Shown here: piece by piece, positions 34,356 through 45,054 of the stretch
Numbering within the stretch: the stretch's first letter is position 1
How the letters are laid out: the number at the start of each line of letters is the position of its first letter
NCBI RefSeq assembly: GCF_014898815.1
Contig: NW_026515549.1
Location: 186,001 to 250,000, forward strand
Direction: 5' to 3'
DNA from: Panonychus citri
Lineage: Eukaryota > Arthropoda > Arachnida > Trombidiformes > Tetranychidae
DNA length: 64,000 nucleotides
Notes under the pieces: generated by a model
What the model was told of the DNA's origin: nothing
What the model saw: the letters and a program-made list of their open reading frames with translations, nothing else
Database searches by the model: none
Position numbers and translations under genes: made by a program

Positions 34356-37300
34356 TTAATGTACCAAAGAAGCCATTTTTTGAGATAAGATTAAAAGATC
34401 AGGATCATTGTAACATTTTGACATTTTAATAACGAAATTGATTCCTTTGGTCAGAGATTTGCTGTCAAGTAGATTCTCTTTCAGTCCTAATTGCCAAAAA
34501 TTGAAAGCTAATTTTCCAACTTTTTTAGTGTCACCATTCATAATTAAACGATAGAAACAATCAAATGAAACGTTTGATTGTCTTTTTGCCAATTGTCTTT
34601 TACCAAGATCCTTTATGTAAATGAAAATCTCTTCGATAATTTGTTCACCTAATTGATTGATGTGATCAAGGAAAAGTGGATCATTTCCATACAAAGTATC
34701 ATTAGAATCAACTTTATCAATATGATAAGAGTAATTTTCTTGAGCCATAGAGAATAAGTAGTCTAACATGTTGAGGTAAATTGCAGGTTTCGAATCCAAG
34801 TTGCTATGAAATTCCATGCTTTTAATCACTTGGAATAGTTGACGGAATAAAAATAAAGATTCTTTTTCTGGGTTATCCTAAATAATAAGTGAACATAGAA
34901 CATTAGATTTGATATTGAGTATAAATTGATTTGACTCACCGGAACAACAATTAAAAATGAAAGCATGTTCGCAACATAAGATACTATCAATGGTTCCGTT
35001 AATCTCACTTGACCATCGGGCAGTTCAATTTTCATGTTGGCAGATGGAATCAAATCTATTGCTGCTTTTAGAAAGGCGTCCGTTTGTGGTAAACAACAAT
35101 TAACCAAAGCAATTTGAGCACAATTTAGATATAATTGCAAACGAATGTTGGAATCATCAAGAGATGGAATAGTAATGAAAGAATAGGCTAAACAAGCTCG
35201 GACAAAGGCTGTTGTTTTCTTCGTGTGCTGGCCCTTAACGATTGCTCGAGTTTCCATTATGAGACGATTGACACAATTAACGAGAAAAGCAACCACAGCT
35301 TCTAAATGTTGATAGTTGGATCGAGACTCGACAAGAAAATTGAGATAACCTTGAAAATCTCTATGGAAGGAAACCAAACTGAGAAAATCAATTATTAAAA
35401 TTGAAATTTCTCTACGATCATCGTCGAGAGTTAATGCATTTACAGAATCATGGATAGTTTTGCACAAGTAGGTCAACGAATTGATTGTAACGGGATCAGA
35501 TATTGTCCATAAATCATCTTCGTCGTCCAGAGAAGCATTTAAAATGGCGGAATTTGAGTTCTTGACCTTTTGTAAGTAACATTTGACGATTATTTGACAA
35601 GCTTCGACTTTTATGGATTCTTTTTGTAACATATCCAAAAAGGGTATAAAACTATCCATCGCAAAAAATGAAGTGAAATTGTCGAGTGTTGGAAGTTGAG
35701 TGACTTTTTTCACAATGGAAATTAATTGATCATAATGATTTTCATAAGCTCGATCTGGTTGCATGTGCTTAACGATATCTTTTAGAAGTACGTTTACTTC
35801 AAACACTCCAAGATAATTGACAACAAAATCCATCCAAACTTCGGCACATGCGATGTGATGAGAGGATTTTAATTTTGCGACTTTTTTCCAAACTTCGTTC
35901 ATCAATAATAATTTGTGAGATTTTTCAACTGTGAGCCAAGTCGATCCTCCGTCAACGAATGAACAGCCAAGATTTTTGAGTAACAAGTATCCTGGGAAGC
36001 CTTTCTCTTCGTTATTGGTTAAACAGTCTTTTATCAAATCAACTATCCTTTTGGCTCTTTCGATGATAAATCGCGAATTGAAAGTTACAAGTATCGAATT
36101 CAATAACAATCCATTGATGGGATGATTTCCTTTTAGTTTTAAATTGTCAGAAAACTCTTCCAGAATTTCTTCCAACAAACTGTCAGATGCTTTGAATGTG
36201 ATGCATTGCAAGATCCAATTTAAGGCAGGAGTGAAAAGTGTAAGGTAAGTTGCAAAGCTTATTTTCTGAGCTTTAACAGTCGCTAAGACAAAGTTAGACG
36301 ATAACTGGTCAGAAATCATCAGAAATTCAGTTAAGTTCTGACGGATTATTTTCTTTTCCATTGGTGTGATTCTCATAATTACACGACAAATATAAGCGCG
36401 AGCATAACAAGAAACCAAAGGATCGCCGACTCCTCTTGCCATCGCTGTCAAACGATAAAGAGCTTTACAGTTTTCTGAGTAAACGATTTTAGGATCAACG
36501 ATGAAACTTAGAGTTTTCAAAATAGCCGTTTCGACGTATAATCTTGGTACTAGTTCACGAATCGATGCGATCTTGTAAAACCAATTGCGACAAGTTTCTC
36601 GAGCAGATTCCAATTCCGAAGGTGTTTCCGCTTTACAATGAATCCTTTTGTAAACTAAATTACCGAAACTATCCAGCATGTCGGTGATGAGAACAAATTT
36701 GCTTGGATAAAATTGCAATACACTGACATCGACCAACAATTTGGCACATTGAATAGCGATTTTCAGAGCTTTAACTCTTTGATCAGATTCCCAGGACGAA
36801 CGTAGAGCAACACTTAGATCTTCTATTCGATGAACATATTCAGCTTGACTTAAATTCAGCATCTCTTTCACCGAATCGTCATCGAAATCATCTAATTGTT
36901 GAAGCCGATGTTTAACTTTTTCTGCCAACGAAGTACTTTGAAGATTCCTCAAACTGGTAACAGTAACACCTGAAGAATCGCCTCCATTTAGAAAAGAAGT
37001 TTTAATCGACAATTTCTCAGATGTAGTATATTCTTTGAGAATGGCCACTCTGATCGTAGACCAACTTTCAAAACTATCATCCACAAACTCATCATCTCGA
37101 AGCTTCTCCTTTCCTTTTCCTGCTATTCCATCTGAGACTAATGAATTTGATTGCACAGCTGATTGATGGGTGGTTATGTCAAAATCTTGTAGAGCAGCTG
37201 ATAAAGGATCAACACCGCCCCATGAAGTTCTCGCCTTTACTTTGTTAGTCTCACTGGTGGAAGTCCGATTAAGTCCATTGGCACTTGATTTAGATCCAGA

Positions 37301-37417
37301 TCTTTCCTTGATTGTGACAGTGATCGGTTTTAAAGGATGATCGGTTACCTCTTGAGGGAGTAAATTTCTTCTTCGATATCCATCTCCAGTTACGTGTCGT
37401 GGTTGCCAATTTATCAT
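34356..37417 (-). CDS. VPS35L: VPS35-like retriever subunit (VPS35L/C16orf62)
   Basis: Two coding exons, 37417-34940 (826 codons) and 34877-34356, joined in phase 0 across a 62-bp intron, give about 999 aa (human 963). The start MINWQPRHVTGDGYRRRNLL is the first in-frame ATG and lies 5 nt after a 5'UTR acceptor (ctttgatttag). Family signatures include HPLKPITVT, TSEKLSIKTSFL, KALKIAIQCAKLLVDVSVLQ, FYPSKFVLITDMLDSFG, FYKIASIRELVPRLYVE, GDPLVSCYARAYICRV, TAAFVRACLAY(S)FITIPSL and YHIDKVDSNDTLYG. The protein is the elongated alpha-solenoid of the retriever complex (with VPS26C and VPS29) for endosome-to-surface recycling. The 5'UTR exon ends at 37502 (ttatcag|gtgagt) and contains a 46-codon upstream frame starting near 37690. 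Confidence 0.95.
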
Positions 37418-38643
37418 CTCTTCTAAATCAAAGCAATGCCGAAAGAAGAAAGAAAAATAAAATTCTAATGAATCGAGATAAAAATTGTAGATCTGACTCA
37501 CCTGATAACTTGAAGCTACAAAGGAAGAGTCAAATCACCAGAAATGATTATGAAAACAACAAGTTGTCGTCAAGAACAAAACTGAACAATTTCATGAGAA
37601 CCCAAAATATCAAATCCATTTGCAAGAGAAGATCTTCCAAACTTTGGAATCCAAAGATCTGCTTCTCAATCAGCTGACAATCTTTCATTCTCCTAGCAAC
37701 AGATGTCGCTTTTTCTTTGAGCAAAAGAAAAGAAAATAGTTGAGAAAAAGAAAACCAGATGTCGCTTCTTGTATTTCTTTTCAATGGAAATTTAATTTTC
37801 AAAATGTTAATCGAATTACAATTTGGAAAGTTTGTAACCTTGAGAATTAATTGTTATTACTCTTTCCATTCTTTTATTCATCATCTAATTATCAGCCAAT
37901 AGTAAATTTAAGGTTTAATTCTTGAAATAATTTAATTCTCAATCTCGTTTGAATTGAATCTATTTGAGTGATTAACAATTAGATAAAAGTTTCTTTTTAA
38001 AGTCATTAAGATTGTAATTATCTTCTTTTCTTTTGGTTGATTATTAAACCATTAGGCCATTGATCTTGGTAATTAAAATTAATTTCAGCAAATTTAACTT
38101 TCTAGTTGTCGACTTAATTGTTTTCAGTTAATCATCTTAATGTTAACTATCACCAAATCATATTTCAATTACAATAATGTCTCTCACATTTTGATTGTTG
38201 TTTTCCAAAGATTAATAAGAGACAATTAAAAACATGATTATTAATTAGTCTCAACATCAAGTAAATAACTAAAAACACTGAGTTGATAGAAACAACTTGA
38301 ACAATTTATTTTATTGGGTTAATTAAGCTCACATTCAATTTGATTGTTTTCTATTGTTTGATTAGTTGTTGTTTTAATTTTTGATTTCCAATTAACCGAG
38401 AAATGATAAATTGTTTAGAAAAGACAAGTTTATTAATTTGATTACTGGAATCATTTGATTAAATTGTCCTCAACAATTAGTCGTATTGATGATTAATGTA
38501 AAAGGAAAGGAAATAAATAGCAAGTCAAATACTTTACTGATTAATTGTGTTTAATTGTTGAAGTAAAAACAAAAATTTGAACACTAGTTTAATTGCTGTT
38601 TCACTTGAAAGAGTAGTAACAATTGATTAACAAATTGCAACAA
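37418..38643 (-). other. VPS35L 5' region and Orai 3' flank
   Basis: Contains the VPS35L 5'UTR exon (to about 37700) and, just upstream, two copies of cagatgtcgct (37698-37710 and 37757-37769), possibly promoter elements. From about 37800 to 38640 it is AT-rich with no supported gene. Confidence 0.4.
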
Positions 38644-39309
38644 TTAAACTGGTTCTTGTAAATTCGTTACCATTGTGACCAATTCTTCAAGATTCTTAGC
38701 TGATCTTTCATATTTATAATTAACTAATTTACGATAAAAGTGAACAGCAAATGCGATGAATACAACGAAAACGGGAATCAACAAAATGGTCGAGGCAAAG
38801 GCCGCTTTTTTCCCGCTTCCTCCTTGATTAACACCGATGTCCCAGAACTTGACCCAACAAAGAAAAGCGATTTCAATGAGGAACAAGAAAACACCGAAAA
38901 CTGTTGAGAAAAGCCAAGCGATCTCAATGTAATGAGATAATGTATCATGAGGCGAATCAATTAATGTCCTTGAATGAATTTTCAATGTTGGTTGTGATTC
39001 TCTGAGTTCACTTAATTGTTCACAATCTGATTCGATGTTTGGCAGAATACAAGTTGATATCATGAGAGCCAACATATGAACGGAGACGAGAAGAGTAGTA
39101 CAAAGTACGAATGAAATCAACAAGGGAACGGGAATCGGATTTCGAGAGTCCGGATTGAGAGAAACTTCGACCATCGCGACCATCGCGAATCCCGACAAAA
39201 GTGCTGAGGTTCGAGACGAAGCCTTGAGTTTGGCTCGAGAGAGATGAAGTCGCCGACATGAGAGATAATTACCATTGGTAATGTTTGATTCTTCCTTAGA
39301 ATTAATCAT
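38644..39309 (-). CDS. Orai: Calcium release-activated calcium channel protein Orai
   Basis: A single-exon gene of 221 aa. The ATG at 39309 (MINSKEESNITNG) is preferred over an upstream TTG. The core LSRAKLKASSRTSALLSGFA then MVAMVEVSL is nearly identical to Orai TM1. It retains the selectivity-filter Glu (E48, equivalent to human E106), Val44 (V102), Gly40 (G98) and Arg33 (R91). TM2 includes LALMISTCILPNIE, TM3 IEIAWLFSTVFGVFLFLIEI, and TM4 ILLIPVFVVFIAFAVHFYR. A short C-terminal helix (AKNLEELVTMVTNLQ) is where STIM binds. The loop between TM2 and TM3 is longer than in human Orai1 (LRESQPTLKIHSRTL inserted). The protein forms the plasma-membrane store-operated Ca2+ channel. Confidence 0.96.
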   Translation of the reverse strand: MINSKEESNITNGNYLSCRRLHLSRAKLKASSRTSALLSGFAMVAMVEVSLNPDSRNPIPVPLLISFVLCTTLLVSVHMLALMISTCILPNIESDCEQLSELRESQPTLKIHSRTLIDSPHDTLSHYIEIAWLFSTVFGVFLFLIEIAFLCWVKFWDIGVNQGGSGKKAAFASTILLIPVFVVFIAFAVHFYRKLVNYKYERSAKNLEELVTMVTNLQEPV

Positions 39310-40428
39310 GATGGACAATCGAGTAAATTTGATGATCACAAACAATCAATTAGTTGATTGTTAGTGTTTCCATTTGGTTAAAAGTTTCAATTTCTGGTTA
39401 ACATGAACACCAACGTTTCACAATTAGGATCCATTGGTAATGATGTTTTTAATTGTCAATTGCAATTGTAGGAATAATTGTTTCTCTCGCTGCTTTTTGT
39501 GTTTACTAACCAACAATTAACAAGGAAATTACAACTTTTTTATATTCTCTCATTTCTCTCTCACACTAGCATATGTTTACTAGTGGAAAATTTAATTGAT
39601 CAACGGAAACATGGATTCTAATTTTAATTACACCAATTAAGCTCTTTCTTGTCGCAATTAATTATCTTCCAATGTTTATAACCAGTTTACGCGGATTCAG
39701 ATAATTCTGGTTAAATTGCTACAGTTGAAAAGATTATCACAACAATTTAATCAACATCAATCAAGGAAACTAATTAACTAAGATAATCTTTTTCTCATAC
39801 TCAATATATTAAATTGTAATTATGACCTTTTTCACCTCAACTGCATTGATCATAATTTACAATCAATAACTTAATTTGTTAGTTTATTGATTATAATTCA
39901 AGATAATTGATGTTAATTGTTGGTTAATTCAATTAGTTAATTGAACTAAAGATTGAATACAATTTTCATTATTAATTCAAGGATCAACCCGAAGGCAGAA
40001 TGAGCGAAATTAAAATGAACAAAATGAAAGAAAAGAAAAGAAAATGTTGAGATTTGTTTGGTTCCAATTGGATGTTAATTGTTAATTGGAAAAGAAACTC
40101 ATCCAATTATTGATTAATCAATCAATTTAAAGTCAATGGTAAATCAGAGTAATGGTGATGATAATTGTGAGGCAAACGCATCTTTGTTTCAGCAAAATAA
40201 TCAATAAATTAATGATCATCAACAAAGAGGTTAATCAAGTCTCGTTGCGAAACAATGAGAATCTCATTGGAACATTTTGTTAATGGAAATGATCAGTTAA
40301 TAGTAACAATAGATGAGCGACCATTTTGAAAGAACTACTTCCAGTTAATCTTTTTCCGTTAAATAATTAACAGAAATAAAACCAAAATGGAGATGAACAT
40401 TAGGGAAGACAAAGTCGAGGAAGAAAAG

Positions 40429-40459
<31 letters not shown>

Positions 40460-40860
40460 AGGAGAAGAATAATGATGAAGGAGAAGAAGAAGAAGAAGAA
40501 GAAAAGATGAGGAAGATGGAATTGAATTGGAATATTTGCTTGGCCATAGACAGAAAATAATCATTGGGATAAATTAGAATTTCAGGTTTTCCAATTAATG
40601 TCATTTAAGAGAAAATGTAAAAGATAATTGACCTCAATTTCTTTTAACAACCAATCAAATTGCGAAAAGAAAACAACTTTCATCTTGATTTTCTATCAAC
40701 AAAAGAGAGAAAAGTAACTTTTCTTTCTCTTCTCTTTCTTTTGTTATTCACATTGGAAGAAAACAATTCGAACAATAGATGGCACTAAATTCCTATGGAG
40801 TTGATGTTCTGTTTATTTTATTTTAACTACAATTAAGCTCATTTGTTAATTAATTGTCTT
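39310..40860. other. Intergenic region upstream of Orai and the SANT-like gene
   Basis: AT-rich sequence. A GA microsatellite and GAA runs lie at about 40430-40500. A CTCF-like CAATAGATGGCAC lies at 40773-40785. The 5' exon of the SANT-like gene probably begins just after this. Confidence 0.4.
40773..40785 (+). promoter_or_regulatory. CTCF-like motif
   Basis: CAATAGATGGCAC, a partial match to CCANNAGRKGGCRC, about 110 bp upstream of the putative first (non-coding) exon of the SANT-like gene. Motif match only. Confidence 0.3.
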
Positions 40861-41442
40861 TAGCAACCGTCACCAGGCGTGTTTGATTAGCCAAGGTAAG
40901 AATCCATGAACTTGATTAACCTTGAACGTTTTCCGTTTGTATTTTTAATTTTTGTTATTAAATTAATGACTAATTGATCAATTCAATTCTTCACTTTCTC
41001 TCTTACTCTTTCTTACTCTTCTCTCTCCTCTTTCTTTTTCTCTTTCTTTTCTACTCGCTTTTCTCTTTTCTTTCTTTTCTTTCTTTTCTTCCCTCTTTCG
41101 TCTTCTTCTCTCTTTTCTTTGTTCTGTTTCAGTTGAGTTAACTCTCTTCCCTCTCTTTTGATTATTTTTCTTTGTCTCACCTTCAATAGATGGAAAATTA
41201 ACAATCAAAGCAACCAACGTGCTTCGCTTGTTAATAACAAGTGGTTAACCAGTATTAATTTAATTTCTTTCGGTTTTTTTGTGACATTGGTGTTGACCAC
41301 ATTTCTTCCCGGCCTCTGGTCCATGCCCTTTTGGTGCAACCATTTTTATTTTTAACCATCTACTTAAACATTGTGATTATTTTGTTGCCATTTCATCTCA
41401 TTTTTTTAGGATTACCATCAAAACAATCATCAGGAGATTACC

Positions 41443-42763
41443 ATGTCTAAAGCACATTCATCCAATTATGATTTGAATGACAGTCAACCCAGTAAACCAT
41501 CAATAGAAAGAGGCGCGAGTTGGTCTCTTCATGAAACTCGTATTTTGTTGTCATTATGGGGACAAGATATGGTACAAAGACAATTCACCAATTCCAAAAG
41601 AACCCGCCAAGTGTGGGAGAAAATTGCTGAACGAATAAGAGATCATGGTTGGGAACGAACTCCAGGTTTGTCTTGCTTATATTCTTAGTTAGCGAATCAC
41701 ATTGCCTCTTTGCCCCTGAACTCCACCAATCATTGTTTTTACTCATAAAAATCTATTTCTCTTTTGATATTCGCAGATCAAGTTAGAATTAAGGTGTTTA
41801 ATATGATTGCCGAATACCGCCGAATACTCAAAAATCCAACTCCAGAGCGTAAAAAGAAGTGTGTTTTTTTCGATGCTCTTGACAAAATTTACCAAGCCAA
41901 AGACACAGAAGATGTGAAAGCAGCATTAAATGATTATGAAGAAGAATATCACTTCGATCCATCTGATTCCAATATGGCGGATGAAACTAATGACAGTGGA
42001 ATGGGAGCCAATGGGGATGGTGAAAATAGTGGTACTGACAATGAAGAAGTTTTCTCGTATGCAATGTCTCCCTCACAAACTTTGAATGGAAATGAAGGAG
42101 CTTATGGGCAGGTTGATGGTGATCAATGTTAGTATCCTTTTGCCTTATCGAATTTCTTAATTGTCGAATACTAAAAGCCACTTACCAAATATTCAAAGAT
42201 CAATTAATGTTTAATTTTCCATTTTGTTTTGTTTTATCAACATGCTTCCATCATTGGCTGGTTATTGTTCATCTTCTTCAGATGAAACTGATGGTAATTA
42301 TTTCTTTTCGTATATGATTTGTCTTGATTGTTAAATTTTATACAACTTGGTAATATTTTGATTTCTCTCTTTCATTCCAGATATGGGACAACCAGCTCTT
42401 AGATCTCGATCAGGATCTAATGCTACATACAGTGGATATCAAGCTCAGGATTATAGCTCAGAATACGATTCATCACAAGCAGTTATTCTCATCGACCGCA
42501 TGTTTGTGCATTTAACCAAAGAGATGGATATCATGAGGGACTGGATTAGATTAGAAAAAGAACGTTTCCATCAAGAAGCAGCTCGTCGCAAAGAAGATAA
42601 CGAACGTCAAGAACGTCGCGAAAAGGCTTTTCTCAATGCACTGGTTTCGATGCAAGATCAAACTTATCGCTTTTTAGCAGGTTCATCATCAACCTTTCCA
42701 ATTCCCCCGGGCAGCTTTGACGTGAGCCCGATGGATACACAATCTACCTTCGAACTTTCGTGA
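41443..42763 (+). CDS. Myb/SANT-like (trihelix, Myb_DNA-bind_4) DNA-binding protein
   Basis: Four coding exons, 41443-41665, 41777-42127, 42282-42293 (12 nt) and 42381-42763, all in phase, give about 322 aa. A 5'UTR intron (40896-41409, ccaag|gtaaga to ttttttag) precedes the ATG. Residues about 25-95 form a trihelix Myb/SANT-like domain: ASWSLHETRILLSLWG, RQVWEKIAERIRDHGWERTP, DQVRIKVFNMIAEYRRILK. An acidic low-complexity linker follows (NDSGMGANGDGENSGTDNEE). The last exon has a charged predicted coiled coil (MDIMRDWIRLEKERFHQEAA, RRKEDNERQERREKAFLNAL), as in arthropod MSANTD-type regulators. Specific orthology is not recognised. The 12-nt exon adds four codons and can be skipped without changing frame. 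Confidence 0.85.
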
Positions 42764-43272
42764 TTCGTCTTACATTTATTGACTTTGTTCTTTGTTGAAA
42801 GAACTTTTTTAACCACACCAGGGAAGTTTAATCTCATTATATCAATTGCCCTGAAAAGGATCCATGGAAGGTAGAAATCTCATCCTAACAATTTATTCGG
42901 GGATGATCATTGGTCACATCGGCGATCGCCATTCCCAACCACTTTTTGCTCTCTTTTTTTCTCTCAATCTTTCATATTCATTTCTTTTTCATCTTCCTTT
43001 TTATTTATACATTGCATGTTTTCTCCTTTTTATCATCCATTTCTTATCTAAATTTCTTCGTCACTTCATTTTCGACTGTAGAGATCTGATTTTGCCCTGG
43101 ACATACTTTTCCATTTAGTTAATGACAAATTCCATCAAAATATTCATTTCAATATGTTTAAAACGGAATGTTAGGTAAACTCATCTTAAAATAAATAACG
43201 AAAATGAAACATAAAAACAATCGTTAATTTTATCAAAACTAATTTATGAAAAATGGAGGTTAAGAACCACTT
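42764..43272. other. Intergenic region between convergent SANT-like gene and TRAPPC13
   Basis: Presumed 3'UTRs; T-rich, no coding signal. An 84-codon open frame at 42864 is I/F/L-rich and unsupported. Confidence 0.4.
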
Positions 43273-44860
43273 TTACAATTGGGGATCATTGACAAAAACA
43301 TAAGCCATATCTTCAAACTCGTAGATGTTTTTTGAGAGAATATCGTTGATCTTTACTTTTGGAATCGCCTGAAGACCAGTGTCAATTGGATAAGCAGTTA
43401 GAGTAAAATCGTAGCATTGAAAAGGTGAAATTCTATCGAGCAATTGTCCAGAGACGCCCAACCATAGAATCGCTTGTTTATCATCCTTGTTATCAAATAA
43501 AAGAGCAGGTTCGATGTCGACATCACTGAAAAAGACAAAAAATGAATCAATTTGTGGAAATTTGATCAATAATTACAATTTACCAATAATTTGTGATTCT
43601 AAATGTTATATTGAATTTATGTCGTAATTCAATTTGACTAGGAATTTCTTCAATGGTTAACCGAATGTCGACAAAGTTCGGGGCCTAAATTAAGAAAGAA
43701 CAAGTTAATTGTGATCAATATGAAGAAGAAACAATTATTAGCTCTGGACGACGAACCATTCGCTCAAGAGGTGATGTCTGAAGATGACCTGGAACAGCGA
43801 TCCCAGAAGTCCAAACGATGTCTAATTTGCCGATCACTGTAACTGATCTCAAAAGTTTTAGGTCCGATTTGACTTCGGGTTTCGGTGTTAAGCAGAATAA
43901 ATATTGTCGGCTCTCCATAGGATTGAACCGATTGACCTTCCCAAAGACCCATTGCTCTTCCCCATCGACAATCACTTTGTTCATTTCTTTCACATTGAAA
44001 TATTGAGAAGGTTCTAAAGTGACTCGTTCCAAGCAAATCGGTAAAATTGTTTGGTTCTGTAGAATCGCTTCCAAATAAACCTCATCACTCTAAATGAGAA
44101 GAAAGAAAGAGAGAAAGAGATTTGATTGAAACAATCAACTGTCATCCAATGATTAGAACAATTAATCACCTCTGCATTGTAGAATTTGGTTTTCACATCT
44201 AATGGTTTCTCAACCTGGAATTTGAAATACTTTCTAAACGAATGAATTTCCTGCCCATCAGTTTGATAAGAAATGGAAAAGATCAACCTAAGGATAACAA
44301 GCGATTAAATTGATTAATCAAAGCCACTAAAATCGGCCGATTATCAACTCACACATGAGAACCCAAATCCTTGATTTCGTAACTTTTTATCTCATCAATC
44401 GATTGTTTCCCGTCTAAAATTGGACTTTGCAATAGCCCGATGTTAATCATTCGATCGTTGGCAAATTGCAGATCGATTTTAACATTGACATCCTTAACCG
44501 GCTCAGCGACTGAATCATTTATCGCCATGACTGAGAAACAAAATGTTTCACCGAGATAAATTTGTGATAAGTTCTTGGGTAATCGTCTCCATTTATCGAC
44601 AAATTGTTTTCCAATACATTCGCTTTCAAAATCATCTTCTAGTAATAAAAGTCTTTCGAATTCATCTGGCCTCATGAAATGATCTGTTCTCACATCGCGA
44701 TTGATAACTCGGTTCACTATGGTCAAAACAAAAAGTCAAACACAAGGATTAGAAAGATGAAAACAAAAAATCAATTGATTGAAATGCAAATAAACAAGAA
44801 AACGAATCCGTTTTTACCTTTGATGGAGATCAGGTCAGTTCTATTTTCCATAATATTCAT
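43273..44860 (-). CDS. TRAPPC13: Trafficking protein particle complex subunit 13
   Basis: Six exons on the minus strand, 44860-44818, 44716-44353, 44287-44170, 44089-43757, 43684-43584 and 43525-43273, keep frame at every junction and encode about 403 aa (human 417). Signatures in order: LSQIYLGETFCFSVMAINDS, EIKDLGSHVLIFSISYQTDG, FRKYFKFQVEKPLDVKTKFY, NAESDEVYLEAILQN, LERVTLEPSQYFNVKEMN, MESRQYLFCLTPK, SVTVIGKLDIVW, LQTSPLERMAPNFVDIRLTI, ITNYCDVDIE and LGVSGQLLDRISP. TRAPPC13 is an immunoglobulin-like-fold accessory subunit of metazoan TRAPPIII, a Rab GTPase exchange complex acting in ER-Golgi traffic and autophagy. The exon-4 donor is ATG|gttcgt; a later in-frame donor would insert residues not seen in the family. 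The start is head-to-head with the DMA-domain gene, about 195 bp apart. Confidence 0.94.
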
Positions 44861-45054
44861 TGTCAGGTTGAAAGATGAACTCTGATTAAATTATTTCTAA
44901 CGAATTTTTCTAATGAATTAACCAACAATTAATGAGGAGAAATGATTAGTGAAGAACCAAAAACAAACCAGAAAGTGAATCCAAATCATATGTTGGGAGA
45001 AACTGGTTGTCATGTCATTCAAAATGCGAAAGGCGAGTTAATCATGACGAGATC
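44861..45054. promoter_or_regulatory. Bidirectional promoter region TRAPPC13 / DMA-domain gene
   Basis: Only about 195 bp separate the two start codons. On the plus side it includes a 22-codon upstream frame (44990-45058) whose TGA overlaps the DMA-gene ATG as ATGA. No TATA box was recognised. Shared promoter is inferred. Confidence 0.4.
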
